6,096 nucleotides of DNA from Planctomycetota bacterium (GTDB lineage: Bacteria; Planctomycetota; Phycisphaerae; UBA1845; UTPLA1): contig JAPULF010000571.1 of NCBI GenBank assembly GCA_027295245.1, positions 1 through 6,096 on the forward strand, in the 5' to 3' direction. The notes beneath the pieces were generated by a model. The model did not search any database and was not told where the DNA came from. It saw only the letters and a program-made list of their open reading frames with translations. Shown in pieces: positions 1 to 5,316 of this stretch. The translations under genes and the position numbers were made by a program. Every line of letters starts with the position of its first letter. Within the stretch, counting starts at the first letter, position 1.

Positions 1-686
1 TCGCTGCAACCGCTCTGAAACGAGAACTCGGCCAGCCGAAAGCCCGCATCGCTGTAATCCGGAACCACCGCGCTCACTTTCGACGTTTCGGGACCCGCAC
101 CCGCCATCACGACCGGAACGTGTCTCCGATAGGCCTCCGAAAGACACGCTTCGCTTATGCCACCGGTCCGGTGTCCGAGCGAGTTGGACGGAAAGCATAC
201 CAATCCGTCCGTTTCTCGACGTTTCGAAGACGGCCAACTGGAAAGCGACGCGTTTCCCGAGCCATTCGCGACTGCGTCCGTATCGGTCCATGAATGGCCC
301 ATGCCGGTCACTTCGTGACGCACTGCATCGAGAATGGAATGAACGTTCGTACCGGGATCGACCCGCCCGGCTAGATTCACGAACTGTTTTCGATCCCGGT
401 CGGAGCAACCTTCACCGTTGTCCGCAACAAACGTCCCGCGACCGATCTGGCGAACCAGCAGCCCTTCGCTGCAAAGGTCCGACAGGGCCTTGTTGATCGT
501 CTTGGCATTTGCATGGAACAGCCGGCCGAGTTCCCGTTCGCCCGGAAGGCGCCGTTCGAACGATCCCTCGGCAATCGCCTTCCGAATCGCCTCTCGAAGA
601 CGCTGAAACTTGTAGCTCAACCGAATGTTTTTGCGTCCCATGACTGCCGTTTCTTCCGTTTCAACGATTTCGCTCGTCATGCGCAT
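1..686 (-). CDS. GntR-family transcriptional regulator with LacI-like sensor domain (3' end outside window)
   Basis: This is the N-terminal 228 residues of a DNA-binding regulator; the reading frame is open to the left edge, so the C-terminus is missing. Residues about 25-88 are a GntR winged helix-turn-helix: a helix with REAIRKAIAEGSF, the LPGERELGRLF segment, the recognition-helix region AKTINKALSDL, and the wing ending GRGTFV. After a linker, residues about 160-225 resemble the first half of a LacI/periplasmic-binding-type ligand domain (DGLVCFP, then VPVVMAG, then a VVPDYSDAGFRLAEF segment like the usual V-D-x-x-x-A-G motif). This suggests a repressor released or activated by a small ligand, perhaps a sugar; the ligand cannot be read from this fragment. 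The ATG at 686 is chosen because GAGGAG lies 9 nt upstream and an in-frame TAG lies just beyond. ATGs at 680 and 641 are alternatives, the latter removing a 15-residue acidic tail before the conserved domain. It is transcribed from a promoter about 240 nt upstream through a structured leader. Its targets are unknown. Confidence 0.88.
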   Translation of the reverse strand, partial: MRMTSEIVETEETAVMGRKNIRLSYKFQRLREAIRKAIAEGSFERRLPGERELGRLFHANAKTINKALSDLCSEGLLVRQIGRGTFVADNGEGCSDRDRKQFVNLAGRVDPGTNVHSILDAVRHEVTGMGHSWTDTDAVANGSGNASLSSWPSSKRRETDGLVCFPSNSLGHRTGGISEACLSEAYRRHVPVVMAGAGPETSKVSAVVPDYSDAGFRLAEFSFQSGCS

Positions 687-695
687 CTGGATAGA

Positions 696-701
696 CTCCT
701 C
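696..701 (-). promoter_or_regulatory. Ribosome binding site of the GntR regulator gene
   Basis: On the minus strand the sequence is GAGGAG followed by 9 nt and ATG (686). It fixes the start codon of the regulator. The first four bases (GAGG) can pair with CCTC 9 nt upstream (complement of 711-714), so the site could be partly hidden in a small hairpin spanning 698-714. That masking is an inference. Confidence 0.65.
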
Positions 702-824
702 AATCAGCGCGAGGCACTACTTTTCCTCGATCGTCACGTGCAACGTCTCCGTCAATGAACCTCGATGGACGCGCGGTCCGATTGGGTTCTCGACAAAGAC
801 GAACCATGAGCCCGTATTGGGAGA

Positions 825-887
825 TCCGGATGGGAATGCCGCACGCCCGGGTCGGTGACCCGGCTTCGGGCATGGGGAGAATCCGGA
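825..887 (-). ncRNA. Candidate structured 5' leader element (three nested stems)
   Basis: Three colinear, nested complementary pairs are visible: an outer 7-bp stem (825-831 with 881-887), a middle 5-bp stem (836-840 with 869-873) and an inner 7-bp stem closed by a triloop (847-853 with 857-863). The internal loops are 4/7 nt and 6/5 nt. The element sits entirely in the untranslated leader, 5-6 nt after the first hairpin and about 140 nt before the regulator start. It does not match any riboswitch class I can recognise by eye. It could be a ligand- or protein-binding leader, or merely a strong hairpin in GC-rich DNA. Confidence 0.38.
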
Positions 888-892
888 GCGGG

Positions 893-924
893 TGACACAG
901 CCCACAAGGGCCAACCTCGTGTCA
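893..924 (-). promoter_or_regulatory. Inverted repeat at the predicted transcription start (operator or first leader hairpin)
   Basis: TGACAC (893-898) and GTGTCA (919-924) are perfect inverted repeats. Nested inside is GCCC (900-903), ACAA, GGGC (908-911). In RNA this folds as a 10-bp stem with a bulge of 7 nt on one side and 1 nt on the other, right at the predicted 5' end of the regulator transcript. As DNA it lies just downstream of the -10 box, where an autoregulatory operator would block transcription. The wide spacing of the outer arms is larger than typical GntR operators, so the RNA reading is at least as likely. Confidence 0.45.
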
Positions 925-929
925 TCGGA

Positions 930-957
930 ATTATTACCCGCCCCAATCGTCTGTCAA
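930..957 (-). promoter_or_regulatory. Sigma70-type promoter for the GntR regulator
   Basis: Read on the minus strand there is a perfect TTGACA -35 box (952-957), a 16-bp spacer and AATAAT (930-935), which matches five of six positions of TATAAT. This is an unusually good match in otherwise G+C-rich DNA. Transcription would start near 922-924, giving a leader of roughly 235 nt before the ATG at 686. The location downstream of the epimerase stop and upstream of the regulator suggests the regulator has its own transcript. Inferred from consensus only. Confidence 0.68.
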
Positions 958-985
958 GGACAACTCCGAAAATCTGCCTGAAGAT

Positions 986-999
986 GCCGCGTCCGCGGC
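986..999 (-). terminator. GC-rich hairpin after the epimerase gene, weak terminator candidate
   Basis: GCCGCG (986-991) and CGCGGC (994-999) form a perfect short palindrome about 40 nt past the epimerase stop codon. In practice this would be a 5-bp stem with a 4-nt loop. There is no U-tract on the minus-strand side (only a later ATTTT), so it would be a poor intrinsic terminator; termination may be factor-dependent. Confidence 0.25.
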
Positions 1000-1036
1000 C
1001 AACAGGTCCTGCACGATTCAGATGATAGGAGTATGA

Positions 1037-2074
1037 TTATCGCACCCCCTCCTGCAAGCATTCAGCCTTCCCCACACCGAGCCCCGGCCCGCCGCCGATC
1101 GTAAGCCTTCCCCCACGACCGCCAAGCCCGATGAAGGGCTGGGTGGACAAGAGCAGGTGCGAATCGAGGTCCAGCCAATCAACCAGCGGCGCCAATTGTG
1201 CGGCCGCGGCGACCCCGAGACCGCTCTCGATCATGCACCCCAACATGACACGCATGCCCATCCCGCGCGCCAGGTGGATCATCCTGACGGCCTCGCGGAT
1301 CCCGCCGCACTTGCTCATCTTGATATTGATGCCGTCCACGCAGCCCGCCAGCGACACCACGTCAGCCGGAACGACACAACTCTCATCCGCGACGATCGCG
1401 CAGACATTCGCCTCTTTCAGCCGTCTCAACCCTTCGTAATCTTCAGCCGCGATCGGTTGCTCGAGCAGCTCAACGCCGAATGCCGCGAGCATCGGAAGCC
1501 GCCCCAACGCCTCGTCCACGCTCCACGCCGTATTTGCATCCACCCGAAGCGTCTTCTCCGGCGCATGTTGTCGCACCGTGGACAGCAACCGCTCATCTTG
1601 ATCGCCGCCCAACTTGATCTTCAGAATCGGGTACTCCTCGGCCGCCAACACCTTCTCGACGAGTCGATCAGGCTCATCGATTCCGATCGTGAACGACGTG
1701 TCCGGATGTCGACCGGGATCGAGTCCAAGCCAGCTTGTCACGCAAATCCCGAAGCGCTTGCCCACCCAATCGTGAAGTGCGGCGTCCACCGCCGCCACCG
1801 CGGCCCGTTGGTCACCGTGCGACGCCAACAAGTCCTCGATGATCCGATCGATGTGCATCGGATTCCCGCGAAGGAGCGAGGCCATCGAAGAAAGAGCCGA
1901 TTCGGCCGATTCCAATGTTTGACCGTAGGTCTCGACCGGGGCCGCTTCGCCCCATCCTTCCACCTCCTCATGCGCCAGCCGCACCCAAATCGTCTCTTTT
2001 CGATCGCGCAATGCTGTGGCCGTGCGAAATGGTGTCTTGAGCTTCAGCGGGATGCGCGACCATGAAAGATCCAT
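1037..2074 (-). CDS. Dipeptide epimerase (L-Ala-D/L-Glu epimerase type, enolase superfamily)
   Basis: This is a 345-residue enzyme predicted to epimerise the C-terminal residue of a dipeptide, classically L-Ala-D-Glu to L-Ala-L-Glu during murein peptide recycling; it should be cytosolic. The enolase-superfamily N-terminal cap covers residues about 1-120 and the barrel about 125-330. Catalytic lysines are visible as LKIKLG (Lys152, Lys154) and NIKMSK (Lys252). The three Mg2+ ligands are Asp179 (VDAN), Glu205 (LEQP) and Asp230 (ADES). The MIESGLG segment and the DLD pair at 302-304 match the substrate amino-group motif of dipeptide epimerases, which argues against muconate cycloisomerase or o-succinylbenzoate synthase. 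The exact dipeptide cannot be read, since the family includes members with other specificities. The ATG at 2074 starts directly at the conserved domain. The frame continues upstream to a TTG at 2152, but those 26 residues look unlike the family. No good Shine-Dalgarno is seen before 2074. No peptidase or transporter partner is next to it in this window. Confidence 0.88.
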   Translation of the reverse strand: MDLSWSRIPLKLKTPFRTATALRDRKETIWVRLAHEEVEGWGEAAPVETYGQTLESAESALSSMASLLRGNPMHIDRIIEDLLASHGDQRAAVAAVDAALHDWVGKRFGICVTSWLGLDPGRHPDTSFTIGIDEPDRLVEKVLAAEEYPILKIKLGGDQDERLLSTVRQHAPEKTLRVDANTAWSVDEALGRLPMLAAFGVELLEQPIAAEDYEGLRRLKEANVCAIVADESCVVPADVVSLAGCVDGINIKMSKCGGIREAVRMIHLARGMGMRVMLGCMIESGLGVAAAAQLAPLVDWLDLDSHLLLSTQPFIGLGGRGGRLTIGGGPGLGVGKAECLQEGVR

Positions 2075-2186
2075 TGCCACATGGAAATGGGCCGCACGAT
2101 TTTTCGCAAGCCGTGTCGGTTTTCGACAAGACGACCCGCATACTGCCCTCAACCGGCCGCGAGACGGCGCAAGCCCGGCCCCACGA

Positions 2187-2211
2187 ACAACATAACATTA
2201 TCCATTACATA
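2187..2211 (-). promoter_or_regulatory. AT-rich patch, possible epimerase promoter
   Basis: This is the most AT-rich stretch in the divergent region. On the minus strand it contains GATAAT (2197-2202) and TATGTT (2189-2194), both acceptable -10 boxes. Neither has a convincing -35 partner at 16-18 bp, so the assignment is weak. Either would give a leader of roughly 105-120 nt for the epimerase. Confidence 0.22.
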
Positions 2212-2325
2212 CGGTTACGGAGATCCCTCGGCCCGACCCACGAATCGGCTGGCGTGCGTGAACAACTTGATATATGCTTTTTCGCCGATCAGGCTCGGTG
2301 GCGGAGACGGTCATTGGCACGGCTC

Positions 2326-2354
2326 TCCACATGCCGCCAACTATGTGCTAATAT
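2326..2354 (+). promoter_or_regulatory. Candidate promoter of the KAS III operon
   Basis: TCCACA (2326-2331, four of six matches to TTGACA) is followed by a 17-bp spacer and TAATAT (2349-2354), preceded by a TG two bases upstream like an extended -10. Transcription would begin near 2361, leaving an 85-90 nt leader that contains the palindrome and hairpin described separately. It is the best-spaced pair I see on the plus strand here, but only a moderate consensus match. Confidence 0.4.
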
Positions 2355-2386
2355 ACTCGGCTTGCCGGATCGGCTGGGTTGATGGG

Positions 2387-2396
2387 CGTTGCAACG
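2387..2396. promoter_or_regulatory. Perfect 10-bp palindrome, candidate operator
   Basis: CGTTGCAACG is self-complementary over all ten bases and sits about 25-35 nt downstream of the predicted start of the KAS III transcript. Its size and symmetry would suit a dimeric helix-turn-helix repressor. A 10-bp palindrome can also occur by chance. Confidence 0.3.
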
Positions 2397-2400
2397 AATT

Positions 2401-2425
2401 CGTCCGCATATCGCCGGTGCGGACG
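2401..2425 (+). promoter_or_regulatory. Leader hairpin before the KAS III gene
   Basis: CGTCCGCA (2401-2408) and TGCGGACG (2418-2425) pair perfectly over 8 bp around a 9-nt loop. The hairpin ends 12 nt before the Shine-Dalgarno and 22 nt before the ATG at 2448. No U-tract follows, so it is unlikely to be an intrinsic terminator. Roles as an RNA stabiliser, a translation control element or a protein-binding site are all possible. Confidence 0.42.
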
Positions 2426-2437
2426 TGTGTGATTGAC

Positions 2438-2442
2438 GGGAG
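2438..2442 (+). promoter_or_regulatory. Ribosome binding site of the KAS III gene
   Basis: GGGAG lies 5 nt before the ATG at 2448, a slightly short but acceptable spacing. It supports ATG 2448 over the in-frame TTG at 2433, which would add only five residues and has no such site. Confidence 0.55.
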
Positions 2443-2447
2443 TCCTA

Positions 2448-3563
2448 ATGTCACTAGTACCTGTAAGCATTGTCGGCACCGGAAGCTTCTTGCCGGGCAA
2501 CCCAGTGCCGAGCGACCGCGTAGAAGCTATCCTCGGCCCGTTGGAAAACTGTCCGCCTAAGGTCAAGAGTTTCATCGACAACCTCGGTCTGAAAATGCTC
2601 GAGCGCGGCGGCGTCGAAACCCGACACTTCGCCGTTGACCCGGAAACGCGGGACATGACCCACAATTTCAGCAGCCTCGCTGAAAAGGCCGCGCGAAACG
2701 CTCTCGAAATGGCGAATCTCGAACCGCAGCGTATCGACCTGCTCGTCATTTCCTGCCCGACCTACGACCAGAGCACACCCCCCACGAGCGCATTGCTCCA
2801 GGAGCGACTCGGCATTCAAAACTGTGCCGAAATGGAAATACACTCCAACTGCACCGGCGTCGGCAAGGGTGTGCAGGTCGCCTACGACGCCCTACGTTCG
2901 GGCCGCTATCAAACGGCCTTGGTCGCGTACAGCCAGCTTTCGTCCTTGTACCTTCGAAGCTGCTATTTCAACGAAGCGAGAATGGACAAGGTACACGCGG
3001 CCCTCCGGTGGATACTTGCCGATGGCTCCGGCGCCGTCGTAATGCAGGCCTGCCAGAACGGAAGGCCACAACACGAAATCGTCGGCACCTTCGTCGAGTC
3101 CGTCGGCGCGGGGCGCCCCGCGGGCATGACATCCGGCGGCGGCGCCAATGACTTGATGAAGACCAGCAAGCAAATCCCCGAGATGTACGAATCGGGATCG
3201 CATCACCTTTGGCAGGACTTCTCCGCGGTCAACGACAACGCCGCCCCGTTGTTGCTGCAGGGGCTCACGCAATTCACCGCCCAGGAGAATATCGATCCCG
3301 GCAGCGTCGACCACTACATCGTGTCGATTCCCACCTTCCAACTCTACGATGAGCACATTCCGGCCTTTCTAGACCGGCTGAATACGACGCGCGACAAGAT
3401 CAAGTTTCGAAGCAACAAAATCGGTTACTGCGGCGGCGCCGCCACCATGTTGCACCTTGACGAGATGGTCCGTTCGGGCGAACTCAAGTCCGGTCAACTG
3501 GCGATTGTTCACGCGGTCGAGTCGAGCAAGTGGATGACGGCGGGTTTCGCAGTGCGATGGTAG
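2448..3563 (+). CDS. KAS III / FabH-like condensing enzyme with non-canonical active site
   Basis: This 371-residue protein belongs to the thiolase superfamily, 3-oxoacyl-ACP synthase III branch, somewhat longer than FabH (about 320). It begins with the typical strand IVGTGSFLP and has the LLVISCPT region. The nucleophile is Cys135 in HSNCTGVGKG, aligned with FabH ACAG. The C-terminal half ends in the family pattern LDEMVRSGELKSGQLAIVHAV and FAVRW. The FabH His region (PHQAN) reads SIPTFQ (293-298) and the FabH Asn (HGNTSA) reads IGYCGG with Tyr327, ungapped from the shared LDE. Cys is therefore kept, and His and Asn are lost. Acyl-enzyme formation looks possible; malonyl decarboxylation by the standard mechanism does not. 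It might act as an acyltransferase or use another chemistry. It is the first gene of the operon and its stop overlaps the next start by 7 nt. Family confidence is high, activity unknown. Confidence 0.85.
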   Translation: MSLVPVSIVGTGSFLPGNPVPSDRVEAILGPLENCPPKVKSFIDNLGLKMLERGGVETRHFAVDPETRDMTHNFSSLAEKAARNALEMANLEPQRIDLLVISCPTYDQSTPPTSALLQERLGIQNCAEMEIHSNCTGVGKGVQVAYDALRSGRYQTALVAYSQLSSLYLRSCYFNEARMDKVHAALRWILADGSGAVVMQACQNGRPQHEIVGTFVESVGAGRPAGMTSGGGANDLMKTSKQIPEMYESGSHHLWQDFSAVNDNAAPLLLQGLTQFTAQENIDPGSVDHYIVSIPTFQLYDEHIPAFLDRLNTTRDKIKFRSNKIGYCGGAATMLHLDEMVRSGELKSGQLAIVHAVESSKWMTAGFAVRW

Positions 3564-4153
3564 ATGAGTCGAAGCCCGACCGTCCCCGCCCCGCATGGAT
3601 CGCCGGCAAGATGGTCGTCTATACGGTCGCCTTCCTCGCACTTGTGCTGGTCGGTTTGCCCTCTCTGTTTAATTGGATTGGCGACGCGATCTTCTCGCCA
3701 CGCGTCCACGAATTCCTCGAGCCCCGTTCGACCCAAAGCTGGATCGGCATCGCCGTCTTTACCGTTGGAATCGCCGGTTATTTCGTCTCGTCCTTGTGGC
3801 TCGTGATCGTGGGAAAAGGCCCGTTTGTAGAATTCGACCCGCCCACCCGATTTGTGGCCTCGGGCCCGTATCGCTGGATGCGAAATCCGGTGGCAGCCAT
3901 GCTCCTCGTGACTGTCCTCGGCGAAGGGCTCTATTTCGGCTCCGCCGGCATCCTCGCCCTATTCCTGTGGGGACTGCACGTGGCGCATCTGCAGGTGCTC
4001 TCCGTCGAAGAGCCGCGACTCGAGAAGCGATTCGGCCAGTCATACACAGACTATTGTCAACGCGTCCCCAGGTGGATCCCCGGAAAACCGTCGCCCGATC
4101 AAGCTCCCCAAGCGACCGATCGAAAGACGCTCGCGGCCGCAGAACATCCATGA
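3557..4153 (+). CDS. Membrane methyltransferase, ICMT/phospholipid methyltransferase (PEMT-like) family
   Basis: This 198-residue integral membrane protein is predicted to transfer a methyl group from S-adenosylmethionine. Hydrophobic segments lie at about 18-37, 62-86, 112-128 and 129-147. The family signature is clear: ASGPYRWMRNP (101-111), then EEPRLEKRFG (151-160), SYTDYCQRV and PRWIP (171-175), matching the C-terminal SAM-binding region of isoprenylcysteine carboxyl methyltransferase-like and PEMT-like bacterial proteins. Bacterial members methylate diverse lipid, isoprenoid or small-molecule groups, so the substrate is not predictable from sequence. The ATG at 3557 overlaps the KAS III stop (ATGGTAG), typical of coupled translation; an in-frame GTG at 3530 would add nine residues inside the upstream gene and is less likely. 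The last 23 residues are a hydrophilic tail past the usual domain end. Its position between a KAS III-like enzyme and a reductase suggests it acts on the same acyl or lipid product. Confidence 0.85.
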   Translation: MVDESKPDRPRPAWIAGKMVVYTVAFLALVLVGLPSLFNWIGDAIFSPRVHEFLEPRSTQSWIGIAVFTVGIAGYFVSSLWLVIVGKGPFVEFDPPTRFVASGPYRWMRNPVAAMLLVTVLGEGLYFGSAGILALFLWGLHVAHLQVLSVEEPRLEKRFGQSYTDYCQRVPRWIPGKPSPDQAPQATDRKTLAAAEHP

Positions 4154-5175
4154 ATGTCCTCGTAACCGGCGGCACCGGATTCGTCGGAAGTCACCTTATC
4201 GAACAATTGCTCACCACCGGAGTGAATGTCCGCGCCCTCGTTCGGCCCGGCAGCAACGCCGCCATGGTGCGGTCTCTCGGCGCGCGGGTTGTTACCGGAG
4301 ATCTAAACGATGTAGAGGCTCTCGGCGCCGCGTGTCGCGACTGCGACATCGTCTATCACGCCGCTGCCCGAGTCGAGATCGTCGGCAAACAGAAGGAGTT
4401 CGATCGCGTCAACGTCGGCGGCACCGAGAACCTCCTCCGTGCCGGCCGCGCCGAAGGGGTCAACCGTTTTGTCTACATCAGCTCCTGCGGCATCTATCAC
4501 CCCAAACTCCTCGCCACGGGGAAGGAAATTGACGAAACGACCACAAGCCCCGAGCCACCGCGCTGGTTCGTTTACGGAAGGGCAAAATACCGCGCCGAAA
4601 ACCTCGTCAGGGAGTTCGATACCGGGAAAATGGAATGGGTGATTGTCCGCCTAGGCTACCTGTACGGCCCCCGAAATCAAACCATGCAAAGGTACCTCGA
4701 ACGCCTCTTTCTTCGCATGAGATTCCGGGCATTCATCGGCGATGGTTCCAATGAAATGGCCATGCTCTACGTCGAGGATGCCGCCCGCGCAATTACCCTC
4801 GCGGGAAGCTGCCCGGATGCCGCCGGCAAGATCCTGATAGCCGGCGGAAACGAACGTGTCACGCAGAAACAATACTTCGATGCCCTTGCCGACGGTTTTG
4901 GAGTGTCTCGCATCAAGGGCACCATCCCCTATTGGTTCGCTTTCTTGTGCGGATGGCTCGGGGAATACGCCGCATACGGCGAGGCCCGCGGGCTGTTTTG
5001 CAGATCGGCGGTCGCCTTGACGGGCCTGCCGCAAAAACTCCAGTGTCGTTTCACACAGGACCTGCTCGGCTGGCGGCCGAAAGTCTGCTTCGACGACGGC
5101 ATTCGCAGGGCCTTTGACTGGTATTGGGCGGAGTACGGCGAAAAGCAAGTCGAAAACGCAGGCAACCCCCGCTAA
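4150..5175 (+). CDS. Extended SDR, NAD(P)-dependent epimerase / 3-beta-HSD / OleD-like
   Basis: This 341-residue oxidoreductase has an N-terminal Rossmann fold starting at residue 1 with GGTGFVG (7-13). It has the catalytic Ser in YISSCG (111-112) and the Tyr-Lys pair YGRAK (Tyr142, Lys146), so the active site is intact. The RLGYLYGPR stretch (167-175) and the later VEDAARAI are hallmarks of extended SDRs. The C-terminal hydrophobic stretch at about 260-275 and overall size fit the 3-beta-hydroxysteroid dehydrogenase/OleD-like group better than nucleotide-sugar epimerases. It would oxidise or reduce a hydroxy/keto group, perhaps a beta-keto acyl product of its neighbours; the substrate is inferred only. 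The ATG overlaps the methyltransferase stop by 4 nt (ATGA), so it is the third gene of the operon and the last before a convergent gene. Confidence 0.88.
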   Translation: MNVLVTGGTGFVGSHLIEQLLTTGVNVRALVRPGSNAAMVRSLGARVVTGDLNDVEALGAACRDCDIVYHAAARVEIVGKQKEFDRVNVGGTENLLRAGRAEGVNRFVYISSCGIYHPKLLATGKEIDETTTSPEPPRWFVYGRAKYRAENLVREFDTGKMEWVIVRLGYLYGPRNQTMQRYLERLFLRMRFRAFIGDGSNEMAMLYVEDAARAITLAGSCPDAAGKILIAGGNERVTQKQYFDALADGFGVSRIKGTIPYWFAFLCGWLGEYAAYGEARGLFCRSAVALTGLPQKLQCRFTQDLLGWRPKVCFDDGIRRAFDWYWAEYGEKQVENAGNPR

Positions 5176-5212
5176 AGTCGTTCACAATGAACCGCTACGT
5201 CGCCCCTTGTGG

Positions 5213-5233
5213 ATGACGAGCTTTGAGCGTCAT
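5213..5233. terminator. Hairpin between convergent genes, weak bidirectional terminator candidate
   Basis: ATGACG (5213-5218) and CGTCAT (5228-5233) pair perfectly over 6 bp around a 9-nt loop, about 38 nt past the SDR stop. A second weaker stem (GGCCG 5242-5246 with CGGCC 5259-5263) follows. Neither has a U-tract on either strand. The position between converging genes is where a shared terminator is expected, and nothing else in the 141-bp gap (5176-5316) stands out. Confidence 0.28.
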
Positions 5234-5316
5234 GCTGGTACGGCCGTCTGGAAAAGCTCGGCCCGTCACTCTGATTGGAGAAGCCCCATAGGAGAGCGCC
5301 CCGCAAATCGGCCCAT

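Larger units (their letters stand above)
687..1036. other. Gene-free interval: promoter and structured leader of the GntR gene
   Basis: No convincing gene lies in these 350 bases. From right to left on the minus strand they hold the end of the epimerase transcript with a GC-rich hairpin (986-999) and a promoter (930-957). Then follows an untranslated leader with nested hairpins (893-924 and 825-887), smaller stems (785-805; 760s-770s GGAC/GTCC), and the regulator's ribosome binding site. A minus-strand frame that would start at a TTG (914) and end with TAG (717) gives 65 codons. It has no recognisable domain, no well-placed ribosome binding site, and overlaps the hairpins, so it is not called as a gene. 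Confidence 0.6.
2075..2447. other. Divergent intergenic control region
   Basis: This 373-base gap separates the leftward epimerase from the rightward KAS III operon. It contains an AT-rich patch (2187-2211) that may supply the epimerase promoter, and a plus-strand promoter candidate (2326-2354). It also contains a perfect 10-bp palindrome (2387-2396) and a strong hairpin (2401-2425). Short frames on both strands here lack recognisable domains and are not called. Confidence 0.6.

Noticed and set aside
986..999. Strong intrinsic terminator after the epimerase
   Set aside because: The short GC palindrome has no following U-tract, so it is listed only as a weak candidate.
1157..2065. Long plus-strand open frame (302 codons) antisense to the epimerase
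   Set aside because: It is the mirror of a clearly conserved enzyme gene in G+C-rich DNA; its translation is rich in Arg, His and Pro and has no recognisable domain.
2075..2152. N-terminal extension of the epimerase to a TTG at 2152
   Set aside because: The 26 extra residues are Arg/Cys-rich and unlike the family, whose fold starts at about MDLSWSRIPL; there is no ribosome binding site that favours the TTG.
3673..4149. Upstream extension of the SDR frame that would give a 500-residue protein
   Set aside because: The extension overlaps the methyltransferase gene in another frame and is Arg/Pro-rich; the Rossmann motif begins exactly at the ATG at 4150, which also overlaps the previous stop in the usual ATGA manner.
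2448..5175. Complete olefin (Ole) biosynthesis cluster
   Set aside because: Only OleA-like and OleD-like family members are present; no OleB hydrolase or OleC ligase is seen, and the KAS III protein lacks the His and Asn that OleA shares with FabH.
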